In this document: positions 49,840 to 62,160 of the stretch, piece after piece | Layout: each line of letters opens with the position of its first letter | Position numbering within the stretch: the stretch's first letter is position 1 | Source of the DNA: Brachypodius melanocephalos | Taxonomy: Eukaryota > Chordata > Aves > Passeriformes > Pycnonotidae | Assembly: GCA_013398615.1 (NCBI GenBank) | Contig: VZSR01000520.1 | Span: 36,620,563-36,684,562 of the forward strand | Length of the DNA stretch: 64,000 bases | Direction of reading: 5' to 3' | Made by a program: the position numbers and the translations under genes | Notes under the pieces: model-generated | The model's database searches: none | What the model was told of the DNA's origin: nothing | Seen by the model: the letters and a program-made list of their open reading frames with translations, nothing else

Positions 49840-50060
49840 CTGGAATTTGACTAGAAGAGGAAAATCACTACCTTTAAGAGAAGTTTCAGTTAAGTTTCAG
49901 TGGAGTACAGACTGAAAAATCTGATTTAATAGGTTCAAGAAGTAGGCTACAAGAGATTAATTCAGCAGGAAATTGTAGATGATGTAGACAGATAGAAATT
50001 CAATAAGCTTGGCAAGAGAGGGAAAAGCAGGCTGGATCTAACGGCACAAGTATGTGTGAA
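49840..50060 (+). repeat. Possible ancient dispersed repeat, purine-rich
   Basis: The plus strand is rich in A and G. The words AGAGAAGTTTCAGT and TTTCAGTGGAGTACAGACTG resemble a purine-rich amniote repeat known to me only by its look. Within it the 11-base word AAGTTTCAGTT is duplicated in tandem, the second copy ending in TG. No coding capacity is seen. Confidence 0.25.
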
Positions 50061-53000
50061 GAAGCACGGACATACTAAGTGTAAAAGAGACTTCTGCCCA
50101 TATCTTTCATCACAGTTAGGATAAAACAGTGCAATAGATTCTAGTAAGAACTGATTACACTCCTGTCAAAATTTCATTATGGGACTCATTTATGCCCTGG
50201 CCTCTCCCTTAAAGTTTGTCTTCTGGAAGTTCTGAAAAAAAATTATCTTCATTTTCTACTAAGTTTGTTAATGAAGACAAAATCTTTGTTCTTATTGCTG
50301 GGTAAAATATTTTTTTCCATCTATAATAATTAATTCTTAAAATGATAGGAAGATATTTTGTTAATTTTTTTAACTAAACTTATAAAGACAAAACTTCTCC
50401 CCCAGTCATCATTTTTAAGTGGTAAGTAAGAATTTAATGTATTTAAAAGATAAAATGAAATTCAAATAAACGACAGCATAAAATATTAATCTTGTTATTC
50501 TCAAGCATACATATCTCAGTTATTTAAAGGAGACCATTTCTATCAATATACTTTTAACCATGCATAGCCTAACCTGGCCCTGATGTGTTGGAATGGGAAT
50601 ATATATGATGGTTATGAGTGGATGATTTTGAGAACCTTTCTGGGGAGAGAGAATATATTTTTGACTAGTGACAGTCCAGCTAGCTCCACCTCGACAATGT
50701 GTTCTCTTTCAAGCCAAACAAAGTGCCATATTGCTTTCTGTGTCTAGCCAGCTTAGAACTAGAATCTGGGAGCTTATGCCTTGTGGTTATAAGATAGTGA
50801 GCCAGCATTCAAGGTAAGAATTCACATTGTATGTGCCACAGTGTGCTGTGTCAGTGCGAAAAGTCCTGAGCTGGCACATCCTCTAATAGTTTGGGTTTGT
50901 GCAAAAGTCAGTCACAGAAGTGAAACTTGTGCGGAAAACCCCTCCCCACTTTGCTCAATCTTATATGTGACACTACCAGCTTCACTGCCAGAGGTTTTTG
51001 TTGAGTATTTTTTTTTTTTTTTTTTCCTTCTAGTTGACATAGTCAAAGCAGAGCCTAAGAATGCAAAGATTATCCATTTCCAAAGTCTTCTCTCCATGGA
51101 TAGACTCACATAGCATCTACTGATGGATGACAGCTTGCTGTTCATTCTAATTATAGTAAAGTGTAAATCTACTGACTGTGAGTAGGGAAACTGGGAGCTT
51201 GTTTCCCCTATAAACTTTCTCAAGTGTCTTCTGGAGGCAGTGTCTCCCCAACCACCACGCTTCACTAGCAACCTCTGAAAATGCAAAACAACAAAAAAAA
51301 ATTCCTAATGCATGTGGCACATAAGTGGCAGAAGGTATATGTTTTAATGCAAATTCACCTAAAAGTTCTCAGGCTCAACTGCCTGAAGTGTTCAGGAGTT
51401 AGCTGATGGTGTATAATAGCTGCTCAGCCTTTTTCTTGCTTCTCAGTGGAGACAGCATTGATTGGCTGGGCTGATTATAGCCCTGCACATCAAAAAGGTG
51501 CAAGTTGTTCTTAAGACTAGAAAATTGGCTCTTGCATGTACAGGCTTAATGCATGATAAGCTATATGGTGTAGACATAAATTTTGTGTGCTTGAAATTGA
51601 AGTGAACTTTGCTTGTATCCATGTAGATATGGCCAGTAGCTGTTAGAGTCTGTTGCAGCTCGTATATATTGCTTGTAGTTAAAGTAAAAATCAGTGCCAT
51701 GTGATTTTGTTCAGTTCAGGGAAAAAAAAAACCTAATTGTCCCTCTGCCAAAGTTTAAGTGCTACATTTTTTCATTAGAATTTAACAAATGTTCATCTTA
51801 AAATAGACTGACAATGGGTCAAACTGTTCCACTTTATCTGTTATGAACTTAAAATTTATCAAAGCTAGTACTTGCTCTTTCCAAAGCAATTTGTACTTTC
51901 ACTCCTGAATTTAACTATCAAATTCTCCTTCGCAACTACTGTTTAATAGCCACAACGTCCTAAAATATTTGACAAAGATCACTGCAACAGCCTTCCTCTT
52001 TCACCTGCCTCACCCAATATGTTACATAGATATTTTAGGGCATTAGTACTGTTTATAAGTCTTTAATGCAGAAATATAGTATTTTAGGGACTATTCTTGA
52101 AGAAAATGGCTGCTACCTTGTCCAAGTTTTCTTATCCCTCTTTAGCTTAGTCAGCCATGACCATTCCACAAATGTGAGTGATTCAAAGCCACTTTGGAGT
52201 GTAAACTAAATCTTCCTTCTCCCTTTAGATTTGTGTTCTACTTCACCATTTGCAGACCCACATCTTGATTAAGGACTTTTCTTGCTGTCGTAATATAACT
52301 AATGGTAATCTTGAGGAGGTAGGTGCGATCCAGTATGAGAAAGGGTATCTTAATCTTGCCCTCTCTTGGTAAAGTATATTAAATCCAGGATTTAAAAAGT
52401 AGACTAAGCATTGATGGGATTAAAAGTATTACATATCTTTATGGAAGACACATTTATTCTTTCGTGTTCAGTGCTAAGTCCCGTGTTGAACTAAATCCAA
52501 AAATGAGATGTAGATTCTGGCGTATCTTAAAATGTCTAACCAGATCTCTTGGTTCTTGCTTTGATGTGGCAATATTCTTTTAGTGCCTGAACAACATCTT
52601 GGGTAGAGGTGAAAATGTAACACAGAGCCTTTTAATTTCATTGTGTTATTTATAACAATTATCTAAATCAAATTAGAAGTAAATGGCTACTAATCTTTGT
52701 CTGTATGTGTATGCATACCCAACAATTCCTAAATGCTACTAGGAAATGAGAGTAATTTTGATATTAAAATGATTACTACCATTTTTTTAATAAACTGATG
52801 CGACTTTAGAAGTCTGTCCCTGATATCTTTCATGATTTAGACATCACACAAGCTGTAATTGTGCTATTAAAGGAAAGAGAGCTAATCTTTTTGCATTTGA
52901 AGTAAGCCCTCATCATCAGACCCGACAAAGCCAGACAGATCAAAAAAGAGTAAAAAAGAGCATTTAAGGAAATTAGTACAAGTGTCAGTTAAAAGGTAAA

Positions 53001-54492
53001 AATTAATGCACTTATTATTGAAATACAGTTGAAACCTGCGTTCTTTTCATTTCTTTGATATTGCTAAAGCATAAAACATTCAATTAACTTTCCATTGTGT
53101 TTGTGGGGTAGTGGGGAAAGGCAAACCATTGTCAGTGAAGTGTTAGGTGTGTAGGTGGTGTGTGCAAGGCAAAGATGATTAGATACGAGAGGAGGGTAGA
53201 GCAAAGCCTTTTAGTTTGCAGTCGACAAAAACAGAGAACTTCTTCACTGCGTTCCAGAACAATGTTCTTGCATGTATACTTCTTTTCCTAAAGATACAGT
53301 GCTGAGCCTCTGAGAAGGGAGCATGCATTCCTTTCATCCTCATGGGGAGTATTTCTTTTCCTGATTATTATTATCTACATCATTAAAACCTGCATGGTTT
53401 TGCACCTCTTTCCTAATAATATGGATTAATTGATAATATTTTGGACCATTGAATAATAGTACTTTGCAATATAAGGGAAATAGATACATTTAATTCATAC
53501 TTACCCTCAACCATAAATATGAATTCCCATGGCTGTATTCTTTTATTCTTTGAGAGCTGTTACTACAAGTGTTGATTTGTAAAAACTGATTTAGGATATT
53601 TCAAAATATATCCTTGATTTACAGCTGTTATATGTTGGCAACACTGAAGCTGCAAATAATTTGTAGTAAGGCAGTAGTTTTCCTATTCTTTGTGCTGTTT
53701 AAAGTGAAAGTAGATTTTTTTTCCTTTTTTTTTTTTAATGAGAGCAGTGAAATGATGTAAAATGTATAGGAGGTAAAATTACAAAAAATCACATGAAACT
53801 GTAATCCCTCTGTACCCATTCAGCTGGCTTGTTAACAAAACCTTCCTAATATATTGATGGAGATGTTTTCTCTCTCCTTCCATTATCTCTATATTTTATA
53901 TGTATGTCAGTAATATTAAGACTATGCTGTAATGTTCAATATGCTTTAATTAAAAGAAGTATTTGCTAATTGGCATAAAATGTATGTGCAATTATTTTTC
54001 CATGTATTTATGATTTTTCAATAAGAGAACAGCTGCTAAATATTTTCTTACATGCTGATTCCACTTAATCAGCATTCTTCTTAATGGAAGCAAGAAAAGT
54101 TAGGAATTGTGTTTTACAAATATGTTCCATGAAAACATCAGTATGATGACAAAGTCATGCCCTTTGGGGTAGAAATGAGCAGATTTACCACAAAACATTT
54201 CCACATAGATAGGAGATAAATCTTACTTTAAAGATGCCTTGCAATATTGAGCACCTTCCAAGCCAAATGTGTACTAGCACTTAAAGAAAATATTACCAGT
54301 TTTAACACCCAAACTCTCTCGATGTTTTGATTACTATTCCTATTAATATGCACATGATAGAAGTTAATGCCACACTGACAGATTTAATGCTTTGTAAATG
54401 TGCTGAATTAAACTAGAAAGGTAAAAGCAGCCATTACCCTAAGACCTAAAAGAGAGACACTAATCAGCTGTCTTTTTTTCCTCCTATCCTTT
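50061..54492. other. Non-coding stretch, no gene seen
   Basis: Homopolymers occur at 51008-51025 (18 T) and 53715-53736 (two T runs). The 124-codon minus frame at 50912-51286 reads the T run as polylysine and is not a gene. I see no exon, RNA gene or named repeat in these 4.4 kb. Confidence 0.55.
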
Positions 54493-55035
54493 TTACAGAT
54501 GACTGGGAATACAGGTTTTATTTAAAATGCAAGGCTGGAAAAAGCTTAGCCACAGGAAAAAGAAAAGGTCTTGACCCTTAGATATTGATCCCATTCTATT
54601 GATTACAAGAGATGGGGGTGGAGGGACTTTTAAAAATGTAATCCTAAAAAAGGCACAAAGCAGATCTGGGTGAAAATCAGACTGCACTTTGTTATTTACA
54701 GGACTAAAGGATTCTAGAATAAAAGATAATGTGGGTGGAGACCAGGGTACATGTGGACTCCAGAGCTGATGTTCAGACCTCATAGACTCAGAAGCCAAAA
54801 TCCCTTGCCTTCCCTGGCAGGATTTTTCTGTCAGTAGGCTATGCTGCCCATGGAAGCTGGGATATCTGGCAAGATGTCTGGGATCCACATTTGCTGATAA
54901 ATTCCCTACTATGGGCAAAGAGGCACTTTGCCAACATATCCTTCCTCTGCAGCCATGCTGAAAAAGAGATCCAAAGGGAAAAGAACCCCCAGCCTGTTGG
55001 TCAGATTGCAGCCTTTTCAGGAGAAAAGGTAACAA
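54493..55035 (-). other. Second-longest open frame, 180 codons, product unknown
   Basis: The frame is longer than expected for the composition. It starts with a non-ATG codon, has no signal peptide, domain or repeat that I recognise, and is rich in S, P, L and F. The underlying DNA is a little less AT-rich than its surroundings, which lowers stop frequency. A decayed coding fragment cannot be excluded. Confidence 0.15.
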
Positions 55036-57152
55036 ACAAGGTTAAAGCCTTGTGTCTTATACTGAACTTTGGGATTCAAGTGGAAAAGTGGAAGTTTCCA
55101 GGGCAAACAGAAAGGAAGACTATTTGCGTGTTATTATCCAAAAGAGGCTTTTAAAAGGCTCTCAAAATCCTAGGACAAGTAAGCCTATGTAGTACAACTT
55201 CTCTGAGAAGCATTAAATCTACATGAATCCTGAAATGCCTGATTTACTTGAGCAAAAGTCTCCATAATTCTTATTGTGAAAGAACTGAAGCATTTCTGTA
55301 GATTAGTGGGAGGAAGAACTGCTCCCTTGCCATGTGCCAGGGCCACAAAGAATACACTATAGATACGCTGACAAATGGAAACATAAAATAAACACAGAAA
55401 AATGCGTAATCCCAGGCAGTAACATATATTTTAATCTAAACTACTGCCCTACTTAGCTTTTCCACATTGCATAGCTCAGGCTGCTGAGAGGAGTTTCCCC
55501 ATGGTTTTCCTAAGGGAGCACAAAATGTGCTAGATAGTTTCTCTGCATAAGTTTCTTATAGACCTGTGGAATTCTGTATCTAGACTCTCTTAAAAATATT
55601 TAAACTATACAATATTGGTTGAAGGACTTCTAAACAACAAATTCTGACCTGCTAAATGGGCAGATGTCCTAGGACCCATCAGGTGACATGCTGTTCTCCC
55701 CTGATTCATATAATACTCTCATTATCTTTTGGGATTCTCTGCAGGTATGTTGTCCTCACTGCACAAACAAGCTTCTGTCACTGATATTGCTTCCATGTGC
55801 CATTTGACCTGTCCAGAGAGGAGGTCACAATGTGTATATAGCCAGTAAAACAAGGGTCAAATCCTCTCTTCAGGTAAGATAGGGCTAAAAATGGTGCATA
55901 TAACATGTGTTTCAGCTTTAGCAATCTGCAAGAACTTTTAGCAGCAACCATGAATCTGGACAGTCAGCATTTTGAGGTGGCAACCACACAGGAGCTGGGC
56001 ACAGCTGACCTGGAACAGCAAGGTGCTTTGCATGGGCTGGTTGAATATTGCTGAAAACCAGGGTAGCTTAGACTCAGAAAGTAACATGGTGTAACCTTGC
56101 TGCACTGCTGATAGTGACCAGCTGTCTCAGATCTCTCTACACACCCTTCCAATGTGCCAGGTATAAAAAATACCCTAGGCTATCATGCTAAGTAGTCTGT
56201 TCTCATCACAGTGTGCCTTCACCATGCCCTTCATTTAGTTTTTACTGTCTAAGGACAACTCTGGATAATATGTTCTCCCATAAGTATTTAGTTAGGAAGA
56301 GATCCTGAATTTTAAAAGCCACATCTCTTTCCAAATTATTTTCTTCTAGAGTCTTTATTAGCTGCAGTATCATCTGCTGATTCTCCTATCACTTACCCAC
56401 TTCACAGTACAGTTTTAGAGCTAACAAACAAGAAAAAATATATTGCTATAGAATCAAAGATTAAATCAAATTACTTAAAAATTATATATTTTTAATCAGC
56501 ATTTACTTTTGCCTGGTTTCTTCCTCATCAAAAGAAATCTCTCAAATTTTAAAAGACTCAGAATTTCCTTTACATAACAGACAAAATATAATGTGCTCCT
56601 ACTAAATTAGAACATTCAGGACAGTTGATTTCATCAATAATAAACCCCCTTTGTAGCAATTAGTGAAGAAAAGTGTTTCTCAAGTGAGGTAAATATTTAC
56701 TTATATATTTATAAACTTTCTCAGTGCTCTTTATGTAACTCAGCAACTCAAAGTGGCAACTTAGACAATGCAAAGCATAGTGACAGATATTAATATTTTT
56801 CTTTTACCTGTCTTTTAAAGATCTAAGATGAGAAAAGTGTAAAAGTCCTAATGTGAATTCAGGAGCTAAAGAATTGGTTTGGGCTTTACTTGCTTGTTGA
56901 GTTTTGGCCTTGTGTTATCCACATGCAGCCTGGTCTCTGCAGCACAGGTGGGAAACACATTTGTTTCAGGTGCAGAACACACCAGTCCAAAGCTATGAAG
57001 AAACTCTCCTCTGAAGTCAGCCTGGCTGAGCTGAGGGGCTGTGAAGGGGCAGCTCAGACACCTCTCACCTGTCTGCAACAAGATCATTTCCTTGCTTCAG
57101 AAGGGCATCATAAACATACAGGCAGCAGGGTGCTTAGACACGAAACCTATCC
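55036..57152. other. Non-coding stretch, no gene seen
   Basis: Short frames only. GC content begins to rise from about 56930. No repeat or regulatory block is clear. Confidence 0.55.
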
Positions 57153-57512
57153 TTGAAGAGAGAAAGGAGTGTGAGGCAGGGAAAGGAAAGGCTGCTGTGG
57201 CAGCAGCACGGGCTCAAAGGCATTGTTGTAACACCCATGGCTGGGAATGAGAGGGGCCCCTCCAGCCTAGTTGTATATCACAAACGGCAGCGGGGGTTAA
57301 GGGAACCATTTAATCTTCAGAGACAATTTAGGGCCTTCTGCTGCCAGGGCCTCAGCCACCCTCTTCCCATAATCTCTCCTGAAGCCCATCCCTGGCTGTG
57401 TCCTTGCATCTGTGAGCACCAGCTGTGGATGGCAGTGCTGGGGCTCAGATCAGTGGCAGGGGGTCCCTCTGCTCTGTCAGCACTCGAGGTCACCTGTTGT
57501 TACTGTGCATAA
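57153..57512 (+). other. GC-richer open frame upstream of gap
   Basis: A 119-codon frame without an ATG at its start. Its end includes the first copy of the 51-base repeat (57447-57497) and reads RSVAGGPSALSALEV there. The same peptide with E to K recurs in the open frame after the gap. The product is not recognised. It may be part of an old or incompletely assembled element. Confidence 0.2.
57447..57497 (+). repeat. 51-base direct repeat, copy 1
   Basis: It starts AGATCAGTGGCAGGGGG and ends ACCTGT. It differs from copy 2 (57804-57854) at 4 of 51 positions. Similarity stops sharply at both edges. At 51 bases it is far too long for a transposon target-site duplication. Confidence 0.9.
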
Positions 57513-57535
57513 TCAAGGATTTATAAAACTGTAAT

Positions 57536-57635
57536 NNNNNNNNNNNNNNNNNNNNNNNNNNNNNNNNNNNNNNNNNNNNNNNNNNNNNNNNNNNNNNNNN
57601 NNNNNNNNNNNNNNNNNNNNNNNNNNNNNNNNNNN
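57536..57635. other. Assembly gap of exactly 100 N
   Basis: A round 100 N usually marks a gap of unknown length. The true missing length could therefore be large, for example an uncollapsed repeat or inserted element. Confidence 0.98.
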
Positions 57636-57803
57636 GAAACGGCTTCTTTCAGCCCTGACTCTGAGGACGTGCCTTCCTCTTCCATTTCGGATAGATCCTC
57701 TCGTCTATCTCGAAAATCTCGTTCAAATCTTGGCCTGGTTGAACGAAATCCTACCCACTTTTCCCCAGTTTCAAAACCCAAAGTTTGTGTTGTAAAGGAA
57801 AGA
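57636..57803 (+). other. CpG-rich coding-like segment, unidentified
   Basis: Eight or more CpGs in about 170 bases contrast with the CpG-poor surroundings. One plus-strand frame is open from the gap edge at 57636 through 57890 and is rich in S, R, K and acidic residues. The reverse strand is also open (57521-57844), so strand is uncertain. High CpG suggests recently arrived DNA that has not yet decayed, such as a retroelement or endogenous-virus fragment broken by the gap, or a real exon. I cannot assign a family. The missing part lies in the gap. Confidence 0.3.
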
Positions 57804-57854
57804 AGATCAGTGGCAGGGGGCCCCTCTGCCCTGTCAGCACTCAAGGTCAGCTGT
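57804..57854 (+). repeat. 51-base direct repeat, copy 2
   Basis: Near-identical to 57447-57497. In the shared reading frame two of the four differences are silent third-position changes (GGT/GGC, GCT/GCC) and two change residues (E/K, T/S). It joins the CpG-rich segment upstream to plain T-rich DNA downstream. Confidence 0.9.
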
Positions 57855-57890
57855 GTCCTCCCTCTCTTTTTAAATTTATTTATCTTTTAG

Positions 57891-60800
57891 TCACTTGAGG
57901 CTGAGGCACCTCCATGTGATCTGTCTGGATAAAGACGAGTTTTCAGACCTCTGCCTCAGCAAAGTTCCAGTGCAGAATCCTGGGCTCCTGTGACAGAACT
58001 CTGGAAGATAGAATCTGCATTTAAAAATCAGTAAATTAATGCCTAAAAGATGCTGTATAAATCTGTACCTAATAACTGCAGTAGAAATCTGTTAGTTTAA
58101 CCATCTAGCCTCCCATATTACTCTGCCACCCTTACGATAATAATGATGAGTAAAGTGGCAAAAGAAATTGAGCCACTTTGCCTACTGAAATGCACTGAAG
58201 GAGCTGATAATTCTGTAGGAATGGAAAGAAAGAACTTAACTTTTTCCTGTAAAAAGAAATGGGCAGGGAGTGAAGCTAGCATTTACTATATGAATATATT
58301 ATTCAAGCGAGGTTCATTATTTTCTGTTTCTGTAGGCAGAGAAAGAAGTTCTGTTTGGGGGGAGGATATATAAAAATATATCCATTTAATTGGATATATT
58401 TTTCACCTGCAAAAAACGTAGGGCAAAAGGAATATAAATTCACTATGAAGTTAATATTAGGTAATTAAAAAAAATTAAGGGATAGAAATGAAGACAGAGA
58501 AACAAAGGAGATACTGAAGGAGAACTCATGTTTAGAGCTAATTCACGGAAAAGGCAAGATGATATGCATGAAAAGTAAGTTCTGCAAAAGGACCAAGTGT
58601 TTCTGAGCCTTGTTCCTCTCCAAATTCATTCAGTGCTACACACCAGAAGTGTAAAGACCAAAAGAATAGGTACATAAAGCACTACAATTTTATTAGATAG
58701 TTTTCTGCCAAAAACAAGTAGAAGTAATGCCAGCATTACAGTGACAACAGGATGTGCCTTTTGATTCTGTTGTTGTTTGACAGTACTGACCTAAGATTTC
58801 ATATCACAGCCTTGGGTCTTTCATGACACTTACCTCTGAGGCCTGGAAATTCAGGTTCCAGATATCCATGAATTTACAGGTATGCAGGTGGAACTGTGCA
58901 ACAGCAGACACTCGTATGCATCATATTGTGAAATCATTGTGGTCCACCCAAGTCCAAGAGTTATGGATTTGTTACAGGATTTGAGAATGTATATTTTCAA
59001 TATTTAAGTGTCACCCAGGGGCTGCTCTATGTTTTCTGTTCACCCATCCTGCCCAGCCTTACAGACACACTAATTTATGTCCTGATCCATGCTCTGGGAA
59101 TTAGTGTCATGGCACTGAATAAGATTGTAAAGAAGTAATTTTTTTTTTAACCTCTGCATGTTCAAGGTACTTATCTTGTTGCATGAATATGGATGATAGT
59201 TTCCTATGAATATGGAAAAGACTGGGGAGGGATGGGTCAGTGTTTAACTGCTCTTAACCTTTCCACCAAGCTGACCTTACCAGAATATGATGCATAGGAG
59301 GGGTCGGTCACAGCTGATTTTCTGTTAGAATGCCATTAGTAATTTTTTGCAACACATGTTTGCCCTAAAGCCTTGTTTGCCACCTATATAATTATTAGAA
59401 GACTCTTATCATTGTATTTGAAATTCTAAGTTGACACTTATGTCATAGTACTATGGCACAGTATTATGTTTAATTTCTCTTTTGTTAGTCTCATTTAATG
59501 TACTGAAGAATTATGCTCAAAAGAAGATCCCACACACTTCTTTTCCTTACCATTACCAGCTCTGTATTCTTCCCCTACCTGCTAGAAACATCAGTTTAAT
59601 TTGAAAAAGAGACGAAAAAAAAATAGATTTGCATGCTCAAAATATAAGGTGTGTGAACACCTCATTTCATGTGTTTTCTCAAGGAAGTAATAAGGCATTG
59701 ATATTTTCTTGATAGGTAAAACTAATAACCCAGTGGTATTACAGGATGATGATGCCAGACTAATTGTGATTTTGTGCACTATGTCAATCTGAAATGTTTG
59801 GCACAAATTATGCTCACTTGATCCCGGTACATAGCAAAAAGTAATTGAAAGATTAACTTCCTCCTCCACCCTGGCAGACTTGCTTGGGTGTTTCCTGCAG
59901 TGCTCCCTTTTATCCCAGAAGTCATGGGTGAGATTCCTCTGGATGAAAACTCATGGGAAGGTGTTAAATAGCAGATGACTGGGCTTACCTTGGAATGGAA
60001 AATCCTGATACAGCCATTGAATAGTTATCTGCAAACAGGATCACACTGTGTGAAATTGGAATAGAAAGATTCTTTGGGCTCTTGAGATGTTTGGGTCTCC
60101 ATATGGTTGTACCTATCACTTGTGAAATCTTGAAAATTCATGTCAGCCTTTGGTGCCCATGGGGAGGATGGATTGGGTTGCTTTCCCATGAGACTGCAGA
60201 GTGGAAAATGTATTATGTTCCTAGATTTTTTTAAAAAAATATTTATTTATTATTATTTTTACACTTTCTAATCAAGTTTTTGAAAGCAGAGGAATGTAAT
60301 AAGAAGTCATAAAGCAGGAGCACTATTCAGCCACAATATAAGGGGTGGAAATGAACTTTTTCTTACTAGTTACTTTGTACTTAACTATCTATATATTTTG
60401 GAACAATTGAAAACTTTCATCCACTTGCTGAAGATTGCTATCTTGATTATCTGTTCCAATTTGAAGCAGTTTTATAGTGGCAACAATCCTGGCTTACCAC
60501 TGTTCTTTGTCTGCCATTCTCTAAATATGTAGGTTTTGCAACAAATTTGTCAACCTGTAGAAGTTTTGCACTCCTTTCAATGACTGAGAACTGATGTACC
60601 ACAAACATATGCTAGTTTTCCAGAGAAGATGAGTAAGCACAGAAAAGTCTGATTGGTTTATTGGGCCCATGTGGTTAAGGTGTGCCAATTTCTGCAGCCA
60701 AGAGCAATGAAAAGAAGTGGTTAGCTGCAGATGTTTGTCTCTCTCTGTTTCTAGGCTAATAGATGAGGTTTCCAGTTGTATTAAAGTAGCAGAATTTTAC

Positions 60801-61559
60801 AGAAGTCTGGATTGGAACTGAAATTTCTAGATTTAGAAAGATTTTTTTTGTCTGTAGGCAATTACAAATGTAGTGGACATAAATGGATACTTTTGGTAGC
60901 AGTGTCTTTGAAGTCAAGCCCACATGTTTGAATAGTTGTGTTAAACAGGCTTACAGGTTAAACAGAAGTATTGTTATATTGTATTTACAGTAGTAGTAAG
61001 GTACATAGCTCAGCATTGTTATTTTTATTTAAGCTATTCATTTCCAAGACAATTCAATTAAGGTTATTCTGTCATTGTGTTAATTACTGTGGATACGTAT
61101 TGCATAATACAGAATACCTTTTGAGTAAATTAAGTCCACACTTCTGAGACTTTTCTCTCCTATTCCATTAAAGGTTATCAGTTACTACATGATGTGCAGA
61201 GTAGATATATCCATAGTTGCTATCCTGCAGAGTTTATAGTTTAAACATGAAAAACAGGTGAAGAGTAGAGAAAGAGAGTTTCCCATGATCTAAAATCAGC
61301 CAGGGGGTGTGATGTGCACAGGCTGCAGGATCTAGGCAGTGCTCCATCCATATTGCTGTCCCTTTGGAAGAGCAGTCTAACACAGATTAAGATACTTGCT
61401 CGCACTTGCACAAAAGGGGTTTTTCTTTGTATTTTTTAAAAATTATTATTGTAAAGTAAATGTCAGCTATTCCATCTGCCCCTCAAAATAACCATCATTA
61501 ATTAGCTGATTTATTTTAGACTTTGCAGCAGAGGTGGATTTTTAAGGATAGATTTCAAA
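57891..61559. other. Non-coding stretch, no gene seen
   Basis: Apart from the inverted repeat at 58372-58403 there is nothing recognisable. A T run near 59140 and an AT-rich patch near 60230-60260 are ordinary. Confidence 0.55.
58372..58403. other. Perfect stem-loop, 13-base arms
   Basis: AAAAATATATCCA (58372-58384) and TGGATATATTTTT (58391-58403) pair fully around a 6-base loop TTTAAT. The AT-rich stem is weak as RNA but can form a cruciform in DNA. No role is evident. Confidence 0.8.
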
Positions 61560-62160
61560 GAAGCGAGGACAATTGCCTGACAGCTCAGTTCAGGGAGGGC
61601 ACTCCATGTGTGAGGGGCAGGGTGGAGCTGTGTGTGAGAGAAGCTGACAAACAGCAGAGAAGAGTGTTATTGTTGGTGAATTTGAAAGAAAAGTGTGTGT
61701 GTGTGTTTGTGTGTGTGAAAAAGAGAAAAAGAAATGCAATTAGAGACAAGAACAGACAAATAAATAAGGGTGGAGTTTTGAAGAGCCTTGAAGCTGAGGA
61801 CAAGAAGCATGAACTTGCTGTTTTGAAACCAGAAGGGATTGAAAGGGAGTTGAGTGATGTGGTCAGAACATACAAGAACTATAACTCAAGCAGAAAAAAA
61901 CCAAGAATAATGTTGGGCTATTTCTTCATAAGCTCAGAAAGCACAAATTTACAGAACAACCTCTGCTTCCAAAACCTTTTAGAAGCTGAACAATTTTTGA
62001 GGAAGAAAAGAGAACAGAGATGGCATCCAAAATAGCACATTAAAAAAAAAAAAAAAATCTGAGCAAGGGCATTTGCAGTGCTAAAGCAGAATGTTAATTG
62101 AAATCCTACTGTGCCAACAGGAACATTGGAAAGAGACCAGTCAGGATTAGACTAATTAAG
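61560..62160 (+). repeat. Possible ancient dispersed repeat, purine-rich, with GT microsatellite
   Basis: A series of words in order (AGGGCACTCCATGTGTGAGG, AAGAGCCTTGAAGCTGAGG, AGGGAGTTGAGTGATGTGGT, GGAAAGAGACCAGTCAGGAT) follows a purine-rich amniote repeat that I recognise by look but cannot name. A GT-rich microsatellite interrupts it at 61693-61719 and 16 A lie at 62042-62057. The 170-codon frame at 61523-62035 lies inside it, begins with TTG, and is explained by the purine bias. Confidence 0.3.

Noticed and set aside
50912..51286. 124-codon minus-strand frame with a polylysine run
   Set aside because: The lysines come from the T homopolymer at 51008-51025; the remainder resembles no protein.
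61523..62035. 170-codon plus-strand frame as a gene
   Set aside because: It starts with TTG, contains a GT microsatellite coding V and C, and lies in a purine-rich old-repeat-like segment that naturally lacks stops.
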